The notes beneath the pieces were generated by a model. The model saw nothing but the letters and a program-made list of their open reading frames with translations. It searched no databases and was not told where the DNA came from. A stretch of DNA of 64,000 nt from NCBI GenBank assembly GCA_006384855.1, contig VCJN01000206.1, positions 1 through 64,000 of the forward strand, written 5' to 3'. This document shows positions 45,871 through 57,027 of the stretch, in pieces. Position numbers and translations under genes: made by a program. The stretch comes from Tetraselmis striata. Taxonomy: Eukaryota; Chlorophyta; Chlorodendrophyceae; Chlorodendrales; Chlorodendraceae. Every line of letters begins with the position of its first letter. The stretch's first letter is position 1.

Positions 45871-47334
45871 ATGGCCGACGAGCAGACGCCCCCGGCGGAG
45901 GAGGTGGCCACCCCCGTGCCAGCGGAGGCACCCGCGGCGGAGGCGGAGCAGGCCGCGGCCGGGCCGGCCGAGCCGGCCGAGCCGGAGAAGCCGGCGGAGG
46001 AGGAGCCCGCGCCCGCAGCGGAGGAGCCGGAGGCGCCCCCAGCAGCGGAGGAGCCGGAGGCGCCCCCAGCAGCGGAGGAGCCGGAGGCGCCCCCAGCAGC
46101 AGAGGAGTCGGAGGCGGCCCCGGCTGTGGAGGAGCCGGAGGCGCCCCCCGCGGCGGAAGATCCCGCGCCAGCGCCGGAGGACCCTGCCGCGCCGGCGGAG
46201 GCGGAGGCACCCGCGGCGGAGCCGGCGGCGGAGGAGTCCGCCGAGCCCAAAAAGCTGGCGGAGGAGTCCGCGCCTGTAGCTGAGGAGCCGGAGCCGGCGT
46301 CCGAGGGGGTAAGGCCCTTAAGACCTGCAATCCTTGCCTTTTAAAGTGGGTGCCGCCCCCTGTTGCCCGTTGACGTGTGGGGTGCCTCGAGTCCACCCGA
46401 CGCGAAAATTCGGACCGGCCGAGACGATGCCAGCAGGCACGACGTCAGCACCCGCCTCGCCCTGACCGCGGTCGCGTTCGCTGCTCATGCCGACTAACAA
46501 CGTGAACCCGCCCTTGCTGCCGCGTAGAGCTCCAGCATGACCGTGGCGCCCCCGGCTCCCGCGCCGGCGATGAACGCCTCAGAGGAGGCGGAGGTGGACT
46601 CCCTGCTGGGCACAGGCGCGGGCGGCGCGCCCCCCGCACCCAGCAGTGCAGGCAAGCCGCTCACCGTGCGACAGTACCTGGACAGCACCGTGGTGCCCGT
46701 GCTGCGCCTCGGACTGCGCCAGCTGGTCAAGACTCGCCCGGACGACCCCTACGACTTCCTGGTGCGCTCCCCCTCCGGCCCGTCAATGCTGAGCGGCCTC
46801 CGGGCGGACGATTGGGGCGACATCGCACACCGCATGATGCCCGATGCACCTCGGGGCAGCACCGCTCGCCGCCCCGAAACTGGCCCAAGCCCTGCCCAAG
46901 CAATACCTAGACCGGGACCAGGTTGGGTCTCGGAAATAAAAGCGCTGTTTTATACTACTAGGCAAGTACAGGGTGTGTCTGTGGTGGCTGATGCTGCTGT
47001 GTCATACCACCGGCGAGACTGTGATGTGGACTCACCTAGGATCCGTCTCGGTGTAGTTCAAGTGATGCCCAGGAGGGATATGCCTGTGCAGTTGGTCGGC
47101 CATATCTACCCGCTGCACCAAGTTGAGCCTGTCAACTTGCCCGATTCATCCACCAACCATCCAGGCAACCTGGCTAGCTAGCCGCGCAGCAGTGGCCGCC
47201 GGCAGGCCTGTGTGCCTCGGAAGCGGCAGTGCACCCACCCCGCGATGGCGCCATCCCGTGTCTCACCCCCGCGCCTGCCGGACCCTCCTGCACAGGCGGA
47301 CTTCATCAAGGCCAACAAGCCCCCTCCCAGCTGA
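45871..47334 (+). CDS. Dpy-30 domain protein with an acidic P/E/A-repeat N-terminus
   Basis: Three phase-0 exons: 45871-46308, 46528-46761 and 47296-47334, giving 236 residues. The N-terminal ~145 residues are Glu/Pro/Ala-rich with a near-exact nine-residue repeat (E-E-P-E-A-P-P-A-A). The C-terminus is a Dpy-30 dimerisation motif: Y-L-D-S-T-V-V-P-V-L-R-L-G-L, then R-P-D-D-P-Y-D-F-L joined by splicing to A-D-F-I-K-A-N-K-P-P-P-S. This helix pair docks on amphipathic helices in COMPASS histone methyltransferase complexes or, in algae, in flagellar radial-spoke and related complexes. Which of these applies cannot be told from sequence. An in-frame upstream methionine (45643) would add 76 residues of no recognisable domain, so the start after AGAGA at 45871 was preferred. 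Confidence 0.82.
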
Positions 47335-47479
47335 GGCGCCCGCCGCACATCAGCCGGGAGACCACGCAGCGCGGCGGAATTGTGCGCACGAGCGGGGCGC
47401 CGCCGGCCTGGGCTGCCCGGTGGCCTCCTAGCAAGAACAAGAAAGGACGGCGGGGCGGCTTTGCACCCATGGATGATGG

Positions 47480-48765
47480 AGAAGGGGGACAGAAGGGCGG
47501 AGCGCCTCCCCGCAGCCCAGGGCCCCAGCGGGGTCTGGCTCTTTGTTGCGGTGATGCAGTGCATGACAAGGGGGCGAGGGAAGGGGGCTGTGGGCTGCCC
47601 CGTAGCGAGCACCTGAAATGCGGGTATATCACCTGTTGGCCCTTTGCTGTTGCCCGCCGCCCACCCAGCACGCCAACTGGCTCTGCATGCCACCGCGCAC
47701 CGCACCCTCACGCCCACCCCCGCCTCACTTTGCACATGTTCCCCGAGACCCCCCTTTTGCTACACCATGACCAGCCAGAGCCGCTGGCAGTGAATGGCCC
47801 TTCTGCTGTTGACCCTTGATGGCTGTCGCAGCTTATTCCCGGGCAGCGCCGCAGGTTGGCTGTCTCACGGTCCGACCTCATGAACCCGCATCGGGCCGCA
47901 TGGGCCCGTTGCATATTGTCGTCCTTTCAAGGCCGGGCGTCCGCGTCTCCTTCTGCCCTCCTCGGCAGGCATTCGCCGGCAGCCAAGCGGGGGCGGTTTT
48001 CGTCCTGGGGGCTCAGAGAGACCGCGCCGCTACCTTTTCGGTTGCTCTGGTTGATTCCTCCTCGGGGGGGGGGGCTCATGGCGTCCGCCCGTGGGAGATG
48101 GAGTGGGCCGAGGGTACACAATGGAGAAGGAAGACAGAAGGGCGGAGCGCCTCCCCGCAGCCCAGGGCCCCGTTTTTGTTTCGGTGATGCAGTGCATGAC
48201 AAGGGGGCGAGGGAAGGGGGCTGTGGGCTGCCCCGTAGCGAGCACCTGAAATGCGGGTATATCACCTGTTTGCCCTTTGCTGTTGCCCGCCGCCCACCCA
48301 GCACGCCAACTGGCTCTGCATGCCACCCCGCACCGCACCCTCACGCCCACCCCCGACTCACTTTGCACATGTTCCCCGAGACCTTTTGCTACACCGTGAC
48401 CAGCCAGAGCCGCTCGCAGCGGATGGCCCTTCTGCTGTTGACCTTTGATGGCAGCTTATTCCCGGGCAGCGCCGCAGGTCGGCTGTCTCACGGACCGGCC
48501 TCATGAACCGCATTGAGCGGCATTGGGCCCGTTGCATGTTGTCGTCCTTTCAAGGTCGGGCGTCCGCGTCTCCTTCTGCCCTCCTCGGCAGGCAGGCAGG
48601 CATACGCCGCCAGCCAAGCGGGGGCGCTTTTTGTCCTGGGGGCTCAGAGAGACCGCGACGCTGCCTTTTCGGTTGCTCTGGTTGATTCCCCAGGGGGGGG
48701 GGGGGGGAGCTCGTGGCGTCCGCCCAAGGGCGACATGGTGGGTCGAGGGTACATAGTGGTCTTGG
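47480..48765. repeat. Tandem duplication, period about 646 bp, two copies
   Basis: Copy 1 about 47480-48125 and copy 2 about 48126-48765 align along their length with scattered substitutions and small indels; both carry GGACAGAAGGGCGGAGCG-like starts and the CCCCGTAGCGAGCACCTGAAA block. It begins about 150 bp past the Dpy-30 stop. Open frames on both strands occur in both copies but no domain was recognised. Confidence 0.85.
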
Positions 48766-48977
48766 CGGCGGGCAGCGCGTGAAGCGCTGGGATAACCGGG
48801 AGGACATCTCCTGGCTCTAGTTCGTTGTCATTTGAATTGTATTGCAATTCAATGCAGGGCCGTGTCGCTTGGTTTGTCGCATTACGTCCCGACTAAGTGA
48901 ACCCCGGCTTCAGGAGCCACGTGTGGGGTTGACTGGGCCCGTGGCGTGTTGTACTTCGACAGCCAAGTTCTATTGCT

Positions 48978-49289
48978 TTCACAAGGATCGTCTGGTTTGC
49001 CGAAGAATGCCAGGTCTGGTTACAGGTTGTGATATTCAGGAATTTGCAGGCATACGATCCCACAGCCATGGAGGGTTGGGCGGGCTGTGGTGCGCTCGAT
49101 GGAGCGTGCCACAGCAAAGGAGAGTGACCGGTCGGTCCGCCGTGAAGGCAGGTGGGGGCTCTGACCGGCCCCCGCAATCGTGCGCGCGCACACACGCGCT
49201 ACGGGCGCCGCGCCAGGGCTATCTCGTACAGGTAGAGAAACCACATAAACTAGTTTAGAACATTTCACAAGGATCGTCTGGTTTGCCGA
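48978..49289 (-). repeat. B1-A2-B2 end of the RT element
   Basis: Repeat A2 (49084-49263) with repeat B on both sides. Confidence 0.8.
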
Positions 49290-51509
49290 CTAGAAAATGC
49301 CGGGCGCAGCAGGCCACGGGCGGGGGTCACGGGCGGGAATGTTGAAGGCGACGACAGGCCAGCGGGGTGCGCCCACAGGAAGGCGGTCGCCGGTACGGCC
49401 AGGAATGAAGAGGTCGTGGCTCGGCTTCCAAGAGCGCATGTCGGAGCACATCTCCGAGAGGAGCTGGTACCAAGCTTTGTCAGGCCAGTAGGGAACAATG
49501 ACGATGGCTGGGGCACCGCTGGACTCAAGTTTGGAGACTAGATCGCCGATGAGGTTCCACGGAGGGTTACACCAGTTACCTTCGCAACGCCATGCAGCGT
49601 CGGAGAGGCGCAGGGCGTCGACGGCCTCGCACCGCGGGTCACGCCAACGGGCGTTGTAGCGGGGCAGGAGGGCGTTTTCAGAAGTCGCGAAGCGGTCGAT
49701 GGTGCAGGCGCCCCATTTAGCAGTGAGCGAGGCGAATCGACGAGGGTTGAACTGCCAGTCGTCGCAATCAACCTCGCGACTAAGGCAGTCAGCCCAGATA
49801 TTCGCCGCAGAACGGATGTAGCGCACGGAAAGGGTGATGCCGTGCGTGTCCATGAGGTACCACGTTTTGCGTAGCTCAGCCATGAGGCGTGGAGAGCGAG
49901 AGGTGAGGTTAGTGAGGACGCCGACAACTGCTTGGTTATCCTCGTGCAAGCGGATGTGGCGGTTTTGGAGCATGGGGAGGAAGGACTCGATAGCCAAGCG
50001 GACGGCTTTGAGCTCTTTCAGGGTAATGTGCGCATTGCGATCATCGTCGTACCAAAAACCCCGAGCTTCATGGTGCTCGTTCAAAACGGCACCCCAGCCG
50101 TAAGACGAACTGTCGACGTGTAGGTATCCGGTTTCGACGGGGCGGTTAATGGGGCGGCCGTTGTGTTGGGTGGGCACACCCACCCACCATTGCAGATCGC
50201 GCTCGAACTGGCGGGTAAGCTTGACGCGGCCGGACCAAGAGTCGCGCGTCTTGAGCACATCATGCAGCTCACGAAGGTAGAAATGGGCAGGGGCAATGGC
50301 CAAGTAGAGAAACTGGCATTTGCCCGCGAGAGCGGCCAACTCGCGAGCTGGCAACCACCGACGATCGCGTTTTGCTCGTTGGATTAGGCGTTTGGCCGCG
50401 CGAGCAATGCTGGCGAGTTTCTCAGCGGGCGCACGAAGAGTAGGTGACCCCGATGTGTCAATTTCTAACCCCAGGTGCACGAGCTTCTGGGTGGGCTCCC
50501 ACACGCCCTTGTTGGGGTTGCGCAGCAGACCAAAGCCCGAGAGGTGGCGTTCGATGTAGTCACGTTGCCAGATGGCCTCAGCCTGAGTCCGAGCTAGAAA
50601 CAGGAAATCGTCCATGTAGGGCAACATGCGCAGGCCAAATCGTCGCGGGAAAATAGGTGTGCCATCTGCTTCAGCCGGGTTACGACGCAATGCCCTAGTG
50701 AGGACGTTGGTGAATTGGCAGAAGTAATAGGGGGACAGAGACCAGCCCATGGGAAGGCCAGCCAGTCGGTACAGAGTGCCGCGGTAATCGACAGTGAAAA
50801 ATTCCCTGTCCTCAGGGGCGATTCCAACCGCGTAAAACCCGTCTTGCAGGTCCATCTGTAACATGTAGTCTCCAGGGCGCGCCAGGTTGCGTAAATGCGA
50901 AAGCGTCTCAAACGAAAGATCGCGCGTCTCACAATAGCGGTTCAGGGGGCGAAGGTCAATGATGAGCCTCCATTTGTTTGTTCCAGGCTTAGGAACCAGG
51001 AACAGCCGGGACACCCATTTTGCGCAGTAGCCTCGCTCCCAGGCCCCAACGGCCAGGAAGCGAGCCAATTCACCGTCCATAAACTCCAGTTGAGCAGGAG
51101 TAGCATCCCCCATTGACACCCCCTGATGAAAAGAAGGTGGGGCAAGCCCGTCCAAGAAAGGAACGCGTACACCTCGGGATATCCAGTTGAGAACACTGCG
51201 ATTTGCGCCAGCGGCTTGCCAGTTGCCGAGATTACGACGGACGCGATGTCTCATAAAAGGGGAGTCGGGAGTACAGGAATTGGCGCGATGGATGTCGCGA
51301 GGGGGGCGAGCAGAGCGCCCTGTCGCTCTGCTGGCCCTCTCCGCGTCGGCGTCAGGGTCCACGGTGCGCGGCACAGTAGGAGTGCCGCGGCGTGGGAGTA
51401 GCCATGTGCCACTGGGCGCTGGCTTGGCCACTGGCAGTGTACTGTCACTTTGTACTCGAATCTGTACTAGACGACGGGCATACGCCCCAATCGGAGCGCA
51501 TCGCGACAC
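49290..51509 (-). CDS. Reverse transcriptase / RNase H of the DIRS/PAT-like element
   Basis: A single 739-codon frame ending right at repeat B1. RT motifs: L-I-I-D-L-R-P-L-N-R-Y, Q-M-D-L-Q-D-G-F-Y-A-V, L-P-M-G-W-S-L-S-P-Y-Y-F and the catalytic M-L-P-Y-M-D-D-F-L-F-L. The RNase H part follows with Y-L-H-V-D-S-S-S-Y-G-W-G-A and L-H-E-D-N-Q-A-V. A further C-terminal block (F-A-T-S-E-N-A-L-L-P-R-Y, then W-C-N-P-P-W, then V-I-V-P-Y-W-P) is the tail typical of DIRS-class polymerases. It copies element RNA into DNA. Confidence 0.9.
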   Translation of the reverse strand: MSRCAPIGAYARRLVQIRVQSDSTLPVAKPAPSGTWLLPRRGTPTVPRTVDPDADAERASRATGRSARPPRDIHRANSCTPDSPFMRHRVRRNLGNWQAAGANRSVLNWISRGVRVPFLDGLAPPSFHQGVSMGDATPAQLEFMDGELARFLAVGAWERGYCAKWVSRLFLVPKPGTNKWRLIIDLRPLNRYCETRDLSFETLSHLRNLARPGDYMLQMDLQDGFYAVGIAPEDREFFTVDYRGTLYRLAGLPMGWSLSPYYFCQFTNVLTRALRRNPAEADGTPIFPRRFGLRMLPYMDDFLFLARTQAEAIWQRDYIERHLSGFGLLRNPNKGVWEPTQKLVHLGLEIDTSGSPTLRAPAEKLASIARAAKRLIQRAKRDRRWLPARELAALAGKCQFLYLAIAPAHFYLRELHDVLKTRDSWSGRVKLTRQFERDLQWWVGVPTQHNGRPINRPVETGYLHVDSSSYGWGAVLNEHHEARGFWYDDDRNAHITLKELKAVRLAIESFLPMLQNRHIRLHEDNQAVVGVLTNLTSRSPRLMAELRKTWYLMDTHGITLSVRYIRSAANIWADCLSREVDCDDWQFNPRRFASLTAKWGACTIDRFATSENALLPRYNARWRDPRCEAVDALRLSDAAWRCEGNWCNPPWNLIGDLVSKLESSGAPAIVIVPYWPDKAWYQLLSEMCSDMRSWKPSHDLFIPGRTGDRLPVGAPRWPVVAFNIPARDPRPWPAAPGIF

Positions 51510-51836
51510 CTACGCCGAGTAGGGGCCCGTACAGATCGAGCCATGCCCACACGGGAAAGGGCAGCCAGGGGTTACTGTTGGTCGACACTGGTCGAAGGTC
51601 TTGGACCTTGTTCCACTGAATGGGGAAGCGCTGCAGCTTCGTCCTCTCCTCGCGTTGGGCGAGTAATCAGCAGCTCGTTCGCGGGTAGTAGTTAGCACGT
51701 CGCAAGCGGCGCGCGTACATTAACCACACAAACCCTAACGGGTTTCTCCCAGGGGGGGGCCCGAAAGGCGTCGCTCACCGTACATGGTACGATGGCGGAA
51801 GACCGGCACCCTGCGCGGCAAAATTGCCGCGACTTT

Positions 51837-52017
51837 GCTGTGGTGCGCTCGATGGAGCGTGCCACAGCAAAGGAGAGTGACCGGTCGGTCCGCCGTGAAG
51901 GCAGGTGGTGGCTCTGACCGGCCCCCGCAATCGTGCGCGCGCACACACGAGCTACGGGCGCCGCGCCAGGGCTATCTCGTACAGGTAGAGAAACCACATA
52001 AACTAGTTTAGAACATT
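51837..52017 (-). repeat. A1 repeat of the RT element
   Basis: Matches 49084-49263 with very few differences and ends CTAGTTTAGAACATT. Confidence 0.85.
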
Positions 52018-53735
52018 GTTGGAAGCAGGCAGGTCCGGGCATAGCAGGATTACTAGTGGCAGGTGAGCCACTCATGCCAGCGCCCCATTGAATGGAGATT
52101 TGTTGCAACTTGTTCCTGGACAAACCAGGCCAGCTGACTCCCGGCCCGAATACATGCACCCGCATGTGCCCGTAGCATGTTGGCCTTTGAAGACCAAGAG
52201 CCCCATCAGTACCGGCATGTTAAGGTGTGTGATCAGGCGGATAGGCGCAAAGTTAGTAGAGAGGCCACCAAATAGCGCGACAATCAAGTCTGACCAGCAG
52301 ACATCAAGTAAAGAAGTAAAGTCAGAATGAGGAGCAAGCCAGAGGACAACATGTTAACATATTATCTATGTTTATGTGCCCTCGGCATGGAGTAATACAC
52401 GTCCCGCCGAGTAATTATCACCTTCAAGTGACACAAGGGCTTGGTCTATGACAGATTTATTGCAGCCGTCTGTTACATCACACGTATGATTTTGTTGTTA
52501 TTCAGCAAACTCAACAACACCGTAAGTCTTGAGGTTCATCCCATACCCCGCACATAAATCTTTACATGTTCCTAAGAAAACCAGTACTTCACCGCCGCAG
52601 CACAGTATTGTTACAAAGGAACATACATTAATACATCACAGAGGGCATACAGTTTATGTTCATCATACGGGGTCGCAAATTTAGGGTTATGTATACTCGG
52701 CATAGTCTTACTCGAGAAATTACGCAAAACCCTGAAACCAAACCTGCATACTCAAGCAATAAACCCTAACATGGAGTGTTGCCCGTCTAGCGTAATATCG
52801 GTAACCAGTATACACCCCCGTACGGCTAGTTGTGGTTTTATGGGTCTGCTGAGTACCAACACTCCATACATGAGGACATGACGTCCCCAATTCGCCAAAG
52901 ACAATTGTTTTGTGACTGTCGAAATGGCGATACCGGCAATTGATGGCATTGCGCAGTGCAGCAACTGGACCATTGGCATTTTTTTGCGAAATGGAACAAT
53001 CCCATCCCGGGCTGGTGTGTTCGGCCTGTGTGTAACTGTACAGAGAGCGCTGGGAGGTTTTACAGGCGCACTTTCGGAAGAGTTACGCTCGTGCTATGCT
53101 GCACTCTGCAGACAGGCCGATGTATACGTATGACTAGGTACGTGCGGTGTGGTAACATGGTCTGCGAGATTATGCGGGATATGAAGAGCGAGCCGACCAT
53201 GCATCTGTGCGGCATTGGTGGGCGTTCCAAATGAATGTGTTGATGTGATGTCTCATCCCGCGGTGTGCGATAGCGGCAAACCTGTGCTTTTTGGCGATTG
53301 TTGGGTGACAAGCCCCAGCAGCATGCATGAAAATGTCGTGCAGCAGTCTCACTCTTGCGGCAACGTGCGCACATGGCATCCATGGGGCATGGGGGGCTAA
53401 TGGACAGAGTAATCTGCCATATTTGTACTTGTGTATGTGAGATCCTGGACGAAGGCGGATCTCTCGATTAAAAAGAAACGTACATACAGTGATAGTATGA
53501 ACGCCAATATAACCATGTTGGTTTATTGTGGGAAGAAACGATAGTCTAGAGGTGGTCTTGAGGTGTAGTATTAGGTGTAGGTATCATCCGCCTCCTCCTC
53601 GTCCAACAGCAGCCGCCCTTGAATCATCGTTCCATGCGCTCGGAGGGCTGGGCGCACGCGAGGCGGTCGCCGGCGGCAGTGCTCACCCAGTCGACGCTCC
53701 GAGACCTTTATCATGGTGCAGGTGTTCTCGTCGAT
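52018..53735. other. Intergenic region
   Basis: No supported gene, repeat array or RNA gene was recognised in this stretch. Confidence 0.4.
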
Positions 53736-54110
53736 AGAGCACCGACGTCACTCGCCCCACAGGCGCACGGTGTCGTCGCCTGCCGCAACCACGAGCTTCT
53801 CCGCGTCCAGAACCATGATAGGCTGCCCACTCCGCCGCGGTTATCTTGCGCATGTCTGCCACCAGCGCAGATGAGCTCGCCGCGGCCACGCGGTGAACGA
53901 GCACGTTGCCGTCGCTCCCGCTGGCCGGCAGCCCGTCGCCGTTCCAGGCCAGGTTTGACACGCTTCGGGTGTGGCCGCCCAGTGACATCGGCAACCGCTC
54001 ATGAGCACGCTGGACAGCGGGTTGGCCTTGAGGTGCCACACCCGCACCGGCATGTCCGCGCCGTCGCTAGTCAGGACAGACAGGCCGGCGATTGTGCACT
54101 TCGCGCCCAC
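53736..54110 (-). pseudogene. WD40-repeat fragment, Cdc20/Fizzy-like in flavour
   Basis: Three short blocks on the minus strand resemble WD40 blades: P-V-R-V-W-H-L-K-A-N-P-L (about 54040), G-G-H-T-R-S-V-S-N-L-A-W-N-G-D-G then A-S-G-S-D-G-N-V-L-V-H-R-V (about 53900-53980), and V-V-A-A-G-D-D-T-V-R-L-W-G-E with a stop (about 53760). H-T-R-x-V-x-x-L-A-W-N-G is characteristic of Cdc20/Cdh1 activators. The blocks lie in different frames, spaced too closely for normal introns, and the upstream blades are absent, so this is probably a decayed gene piece. A highly intron-split gene cannot be excluded. Confidence 0.4.
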
Positions 54111-54329
54111 GCCACTGCAAATGGCATCACAGCATCCGGTTGCAGCAAAATACAAAGCTTCAAGGTCGCTGCTGCATCGCCAGCCGTCCGGCTCTGTTTA
54201 TCCCAGTATATAGAGGGCGGCAATTCCATGCATAAACCGCCGCCAGCAGTATTATCACACAATGTTATTCAAACTCTTGATTGAATTCGCACAGGTCCGA
54301 GACCAAATTGTTATGGGCTATGAAGACAA

Positions 54330-54460
54330 ATCAGCCAACCCAAATGATGTGTGTCCGTTATGTTTTCTATCAAAGAATTTAAAACAGGAATCGCTCAGTC
54401 ACATTATGTTATGTAACGACAGTGCCCACTCGAACGGCCGACGCCAAAACGGGTAGGGCG
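54330..54460 (+). pseudogene. Possible relic of a mobile-element zinc-binding tail
   Basis: A short frame contains C-P-L-C followed by E-S-L-S-H-I-M-L-C, the C-P-x-C...H-x-x-x-C layout found at the C-terminus of many non-LTR retrotransposon polymerases. Nothing else of such an element is visible. Confidence 0.2.
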
Positions 54461-54779
54461 GACCTTTCGTGGTCAGCGCCGGGTATGTTGATGGTGCCCA
54501 GTGGGTTAGACGGTGATCCAACATTGTTGGGATTTCTGTCACTGGCCTTAGTCTTGCAGAATGCTTCGGCACTTTGCTTGTTGACTAGAATGGAGCATCG
54601 CCAGGGCTTTCCGTGACTGGATCGCTGCATAAACGGCCGTCGTAGACACGCTGCAAGGATTTCACTGTTGCCAATCCTGTCCCGGAGGGGGGGGGGACGA
54701 GCGCGCTTGCTGTCTGAGTAACCCAGCTATACCTCTCCACATAAGCACGGGGTTTACGTTTTCAACCAACATGCCTACA

Positions 54780-55252
54780 TGTTGACGAACACTGGTCGAA
54801 GCAGGTGATCAACTGGTCCACTGAAGTGTAAGTGAGCCCATCTGGCTTATAGGCAAATAGGCCTGATGATAATATATTCGTAATAGTGCAGTATAAATTA
54901 CGGCTACTGCGCAGAAATGATGGAATGTACTGGTACTATCAAGTGACATATACTGGACCTGCAGAGCAAGACAGGTGTGAGGCATGTGAAGACATGCCTC
55001 ATATAACACTTCATCAAACACACCCAGATTTCTGACAGGTGTCCGACTGAACCTGAATAGCCTTTTAGATATTGGAACCAGATCAAGAAGCATGAGAAAT
55101 GGACAGATGAGCAGATGGAGCATGCCCCTAGCAATGAAGGGCATTCTGCAGATGAGATTATAATGGGACATTTCTCATCATTTGTAATTACAATATTCTG
55201 ATCCCACAGACTCTGTCCCAACAGCAAGCTAGGAATTCTCCGAACTTCTAGA
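54780..55252 (+). repeat. 5' LTR of the Copia element
   Basis: 473 bp, matching 61279-61751 with about four differences; preceded by the CTACA target duplication. Confidence 0.95.
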
Positions 55253-55635
55253 GGTTATGGCTAGCTACACGACTCAAAGCTTCCACTGCTTCTAGCCTGC
55301 TGTTCAGTTCATCGTGCCTGTGTGCCTGTGTGCCTGGAGCTGTGTGCTCGCCTACTTCGTGCCAGCTTTGTGCTTACTTTGTGCCAGGAGCTTCGCTGCT
55401 GAGGAGGGGAAACTGTGTGCCTCTCTCAAACGACTTGTCAAACCCCTGGCCAGCTCTCTCGGCAAAACTCGACCGTTCCCTACCTGAGAAGCGACCCAGC
55501 TCCGAACTCTTCTGCCCCCTTCTCAGCCCCACTCAGCTCCACTCTCTGATTGTGGCTGTGACAACCGATCGTCTCAACTTTGGCAAAGCCCCCCCCTGTC
55601 AGTCTCTCCGACTGTGTACCTGACTCCCTTGCATC

Positions 55636-57027
55636 ATGTCTCTCCCTGCCAAACTCAAGCTCAAGGAGGCCAAGTACCTGGAATTTCAGGAGGTCAATGA
55701 TGCTCGCCTCCTCGTGATCTGGTGCATCTCTGTGAAGCGCCACATCCGCGGTGTTCCTGGGTACCGCAACATCTTCAGCGCCCATGACACCACGGTTGAT
55801 GACGCGCATCACAGTGAAGCTGTCAGCTTTATGGCTTCCCTACTGCTAGATAATCAAGCCAAGGGCATCGTGCTCAAGGCCGCTGATCGCGCCAATGAGA
55901 CAGCAGGCGGACGCGCGGCGCTCAAGGCCTTCCAGGAACTCCGCGCTTCATACCTTCCATATGAACGTACCCTTCTCGCTCAACTGAAAGCGTCACTGAA
56001 TCATGGTTAGAGTACTCATGAAAATCTCCTTGACTTCATGACCCGGCTGGAGGACCTGCAAATTGCCATCAAAGACTGTGGTGCGACTGTCTCGGATGAC
56101 GACATGCTTGTATCCCTGCTCAATGGCATGCGCACTGAGGAGGCCACTATCCGAGCAGTGGTGAAGGGGGACCCCACTGTCACCACCTTCGAGCTGGCCA
56201 AGGCAAAGATCAGGACTGTCCAAGACCACAGCATCAGTATGGAGCAACCTGGCGCTGCCTTTGCTGCCCTTGCGCCAACTGGGGCGACCTCCTATGCTGC
56301 CCTCCAAGCCCGCGTAACTGAGCTGGAAGCTGAGAAGAAGAAGGCCGAGGCTGCAACCCGCAAGTCCGAGGTAGACGAACTGAAGGCTATGGTGGCTGTA
56401 ATGCAGTCCCAGCACAACGCTGGAGGCGGCGGCAGTGCACTGCGCTTCAATTCGCAGAACCGCCGCTGCTACAACTGCAATGCCATCGGACATTTGGCCC
56501 GTAACTGCCCCAAGCCCGACAAGAGGAAGACAGCAGGAGAAGGCCGCCCAAGGCTTGCACCTGGTTCAGAGGAGCCGCCCGCCAAGGAGTTTGGAGCACT
56601 GTCGTTCCACATGGCGCTACTTGCCAACGCCACACCTGAGCTCCCACCCATGCCGACTGACGCTTGGTCCGTGATGCCTACTAGCCGTCGCACCATGATC
56701 AGGGCAGCGCCGCCACCCCCGCTCAGCTCTCACAACCCGTTCGGTTCCCTCACCTTCTCCGATGACACCGCTGGCCCAGACGATGAGCCTACCCTCCTGG
56801 AAGAGCGCGAAATGCGAGACGCCATCGCCGCTGTGTCAGCTGAAGAGCAAGCTATTGCTGCCGCCGTTGCGGCAGTCACTGAGGAGGAAGCTGCGGAGCG
56901 TGCCGCCATTGCTGACGTTGCAGCCTTCATCGCAGCCCCACCCTGTGGCCATGACTGTGGCCCGCACAAGCAAGGCGACCATCCTGCCCAACGACGTTGC
57001 CATGCGCCGAGCTATCATCACAAATGA
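55636..57027 (+). pseudogene. Gag region of the Copia element
   Basis: Capsid-like helical region followed by a basic/coiled stretch (L-E-A-E-K-K-K-A-E-A-A-T-R-K) and a zinc knuckle C-Y-N-C-N-A-I-G-H-L-A-R-N-C. Family and order fit Ty1/Copia Gag. Not a single intact frame. Confidence 0.85.

Larger units (their letters stand above)
48978..52017 (-). mobile_element. Split-direct-repeat retroelement (DIRS/PAT/TOC-like) with RT/RNase H only; looks whole in that frame
   Basis: Repeat A lies at 51837-52017 and 49084-49263 and is almost identical between copies. Repeat B (TTCACAAGGATCGTCTGG then TTTGCCGA) lies at 49264-49289 and 48978-49003. On the minus strand the order is A1 - RT/RNase H - B1 - A2 - B2, with about 80 bp between A2 and the outer B, the same architecture as the element at 25.5-28.8 kb. 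No recombinase or Gag-like region was recognised. The near identity of the A copies implies a young insertion. Confidence 0.8.
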
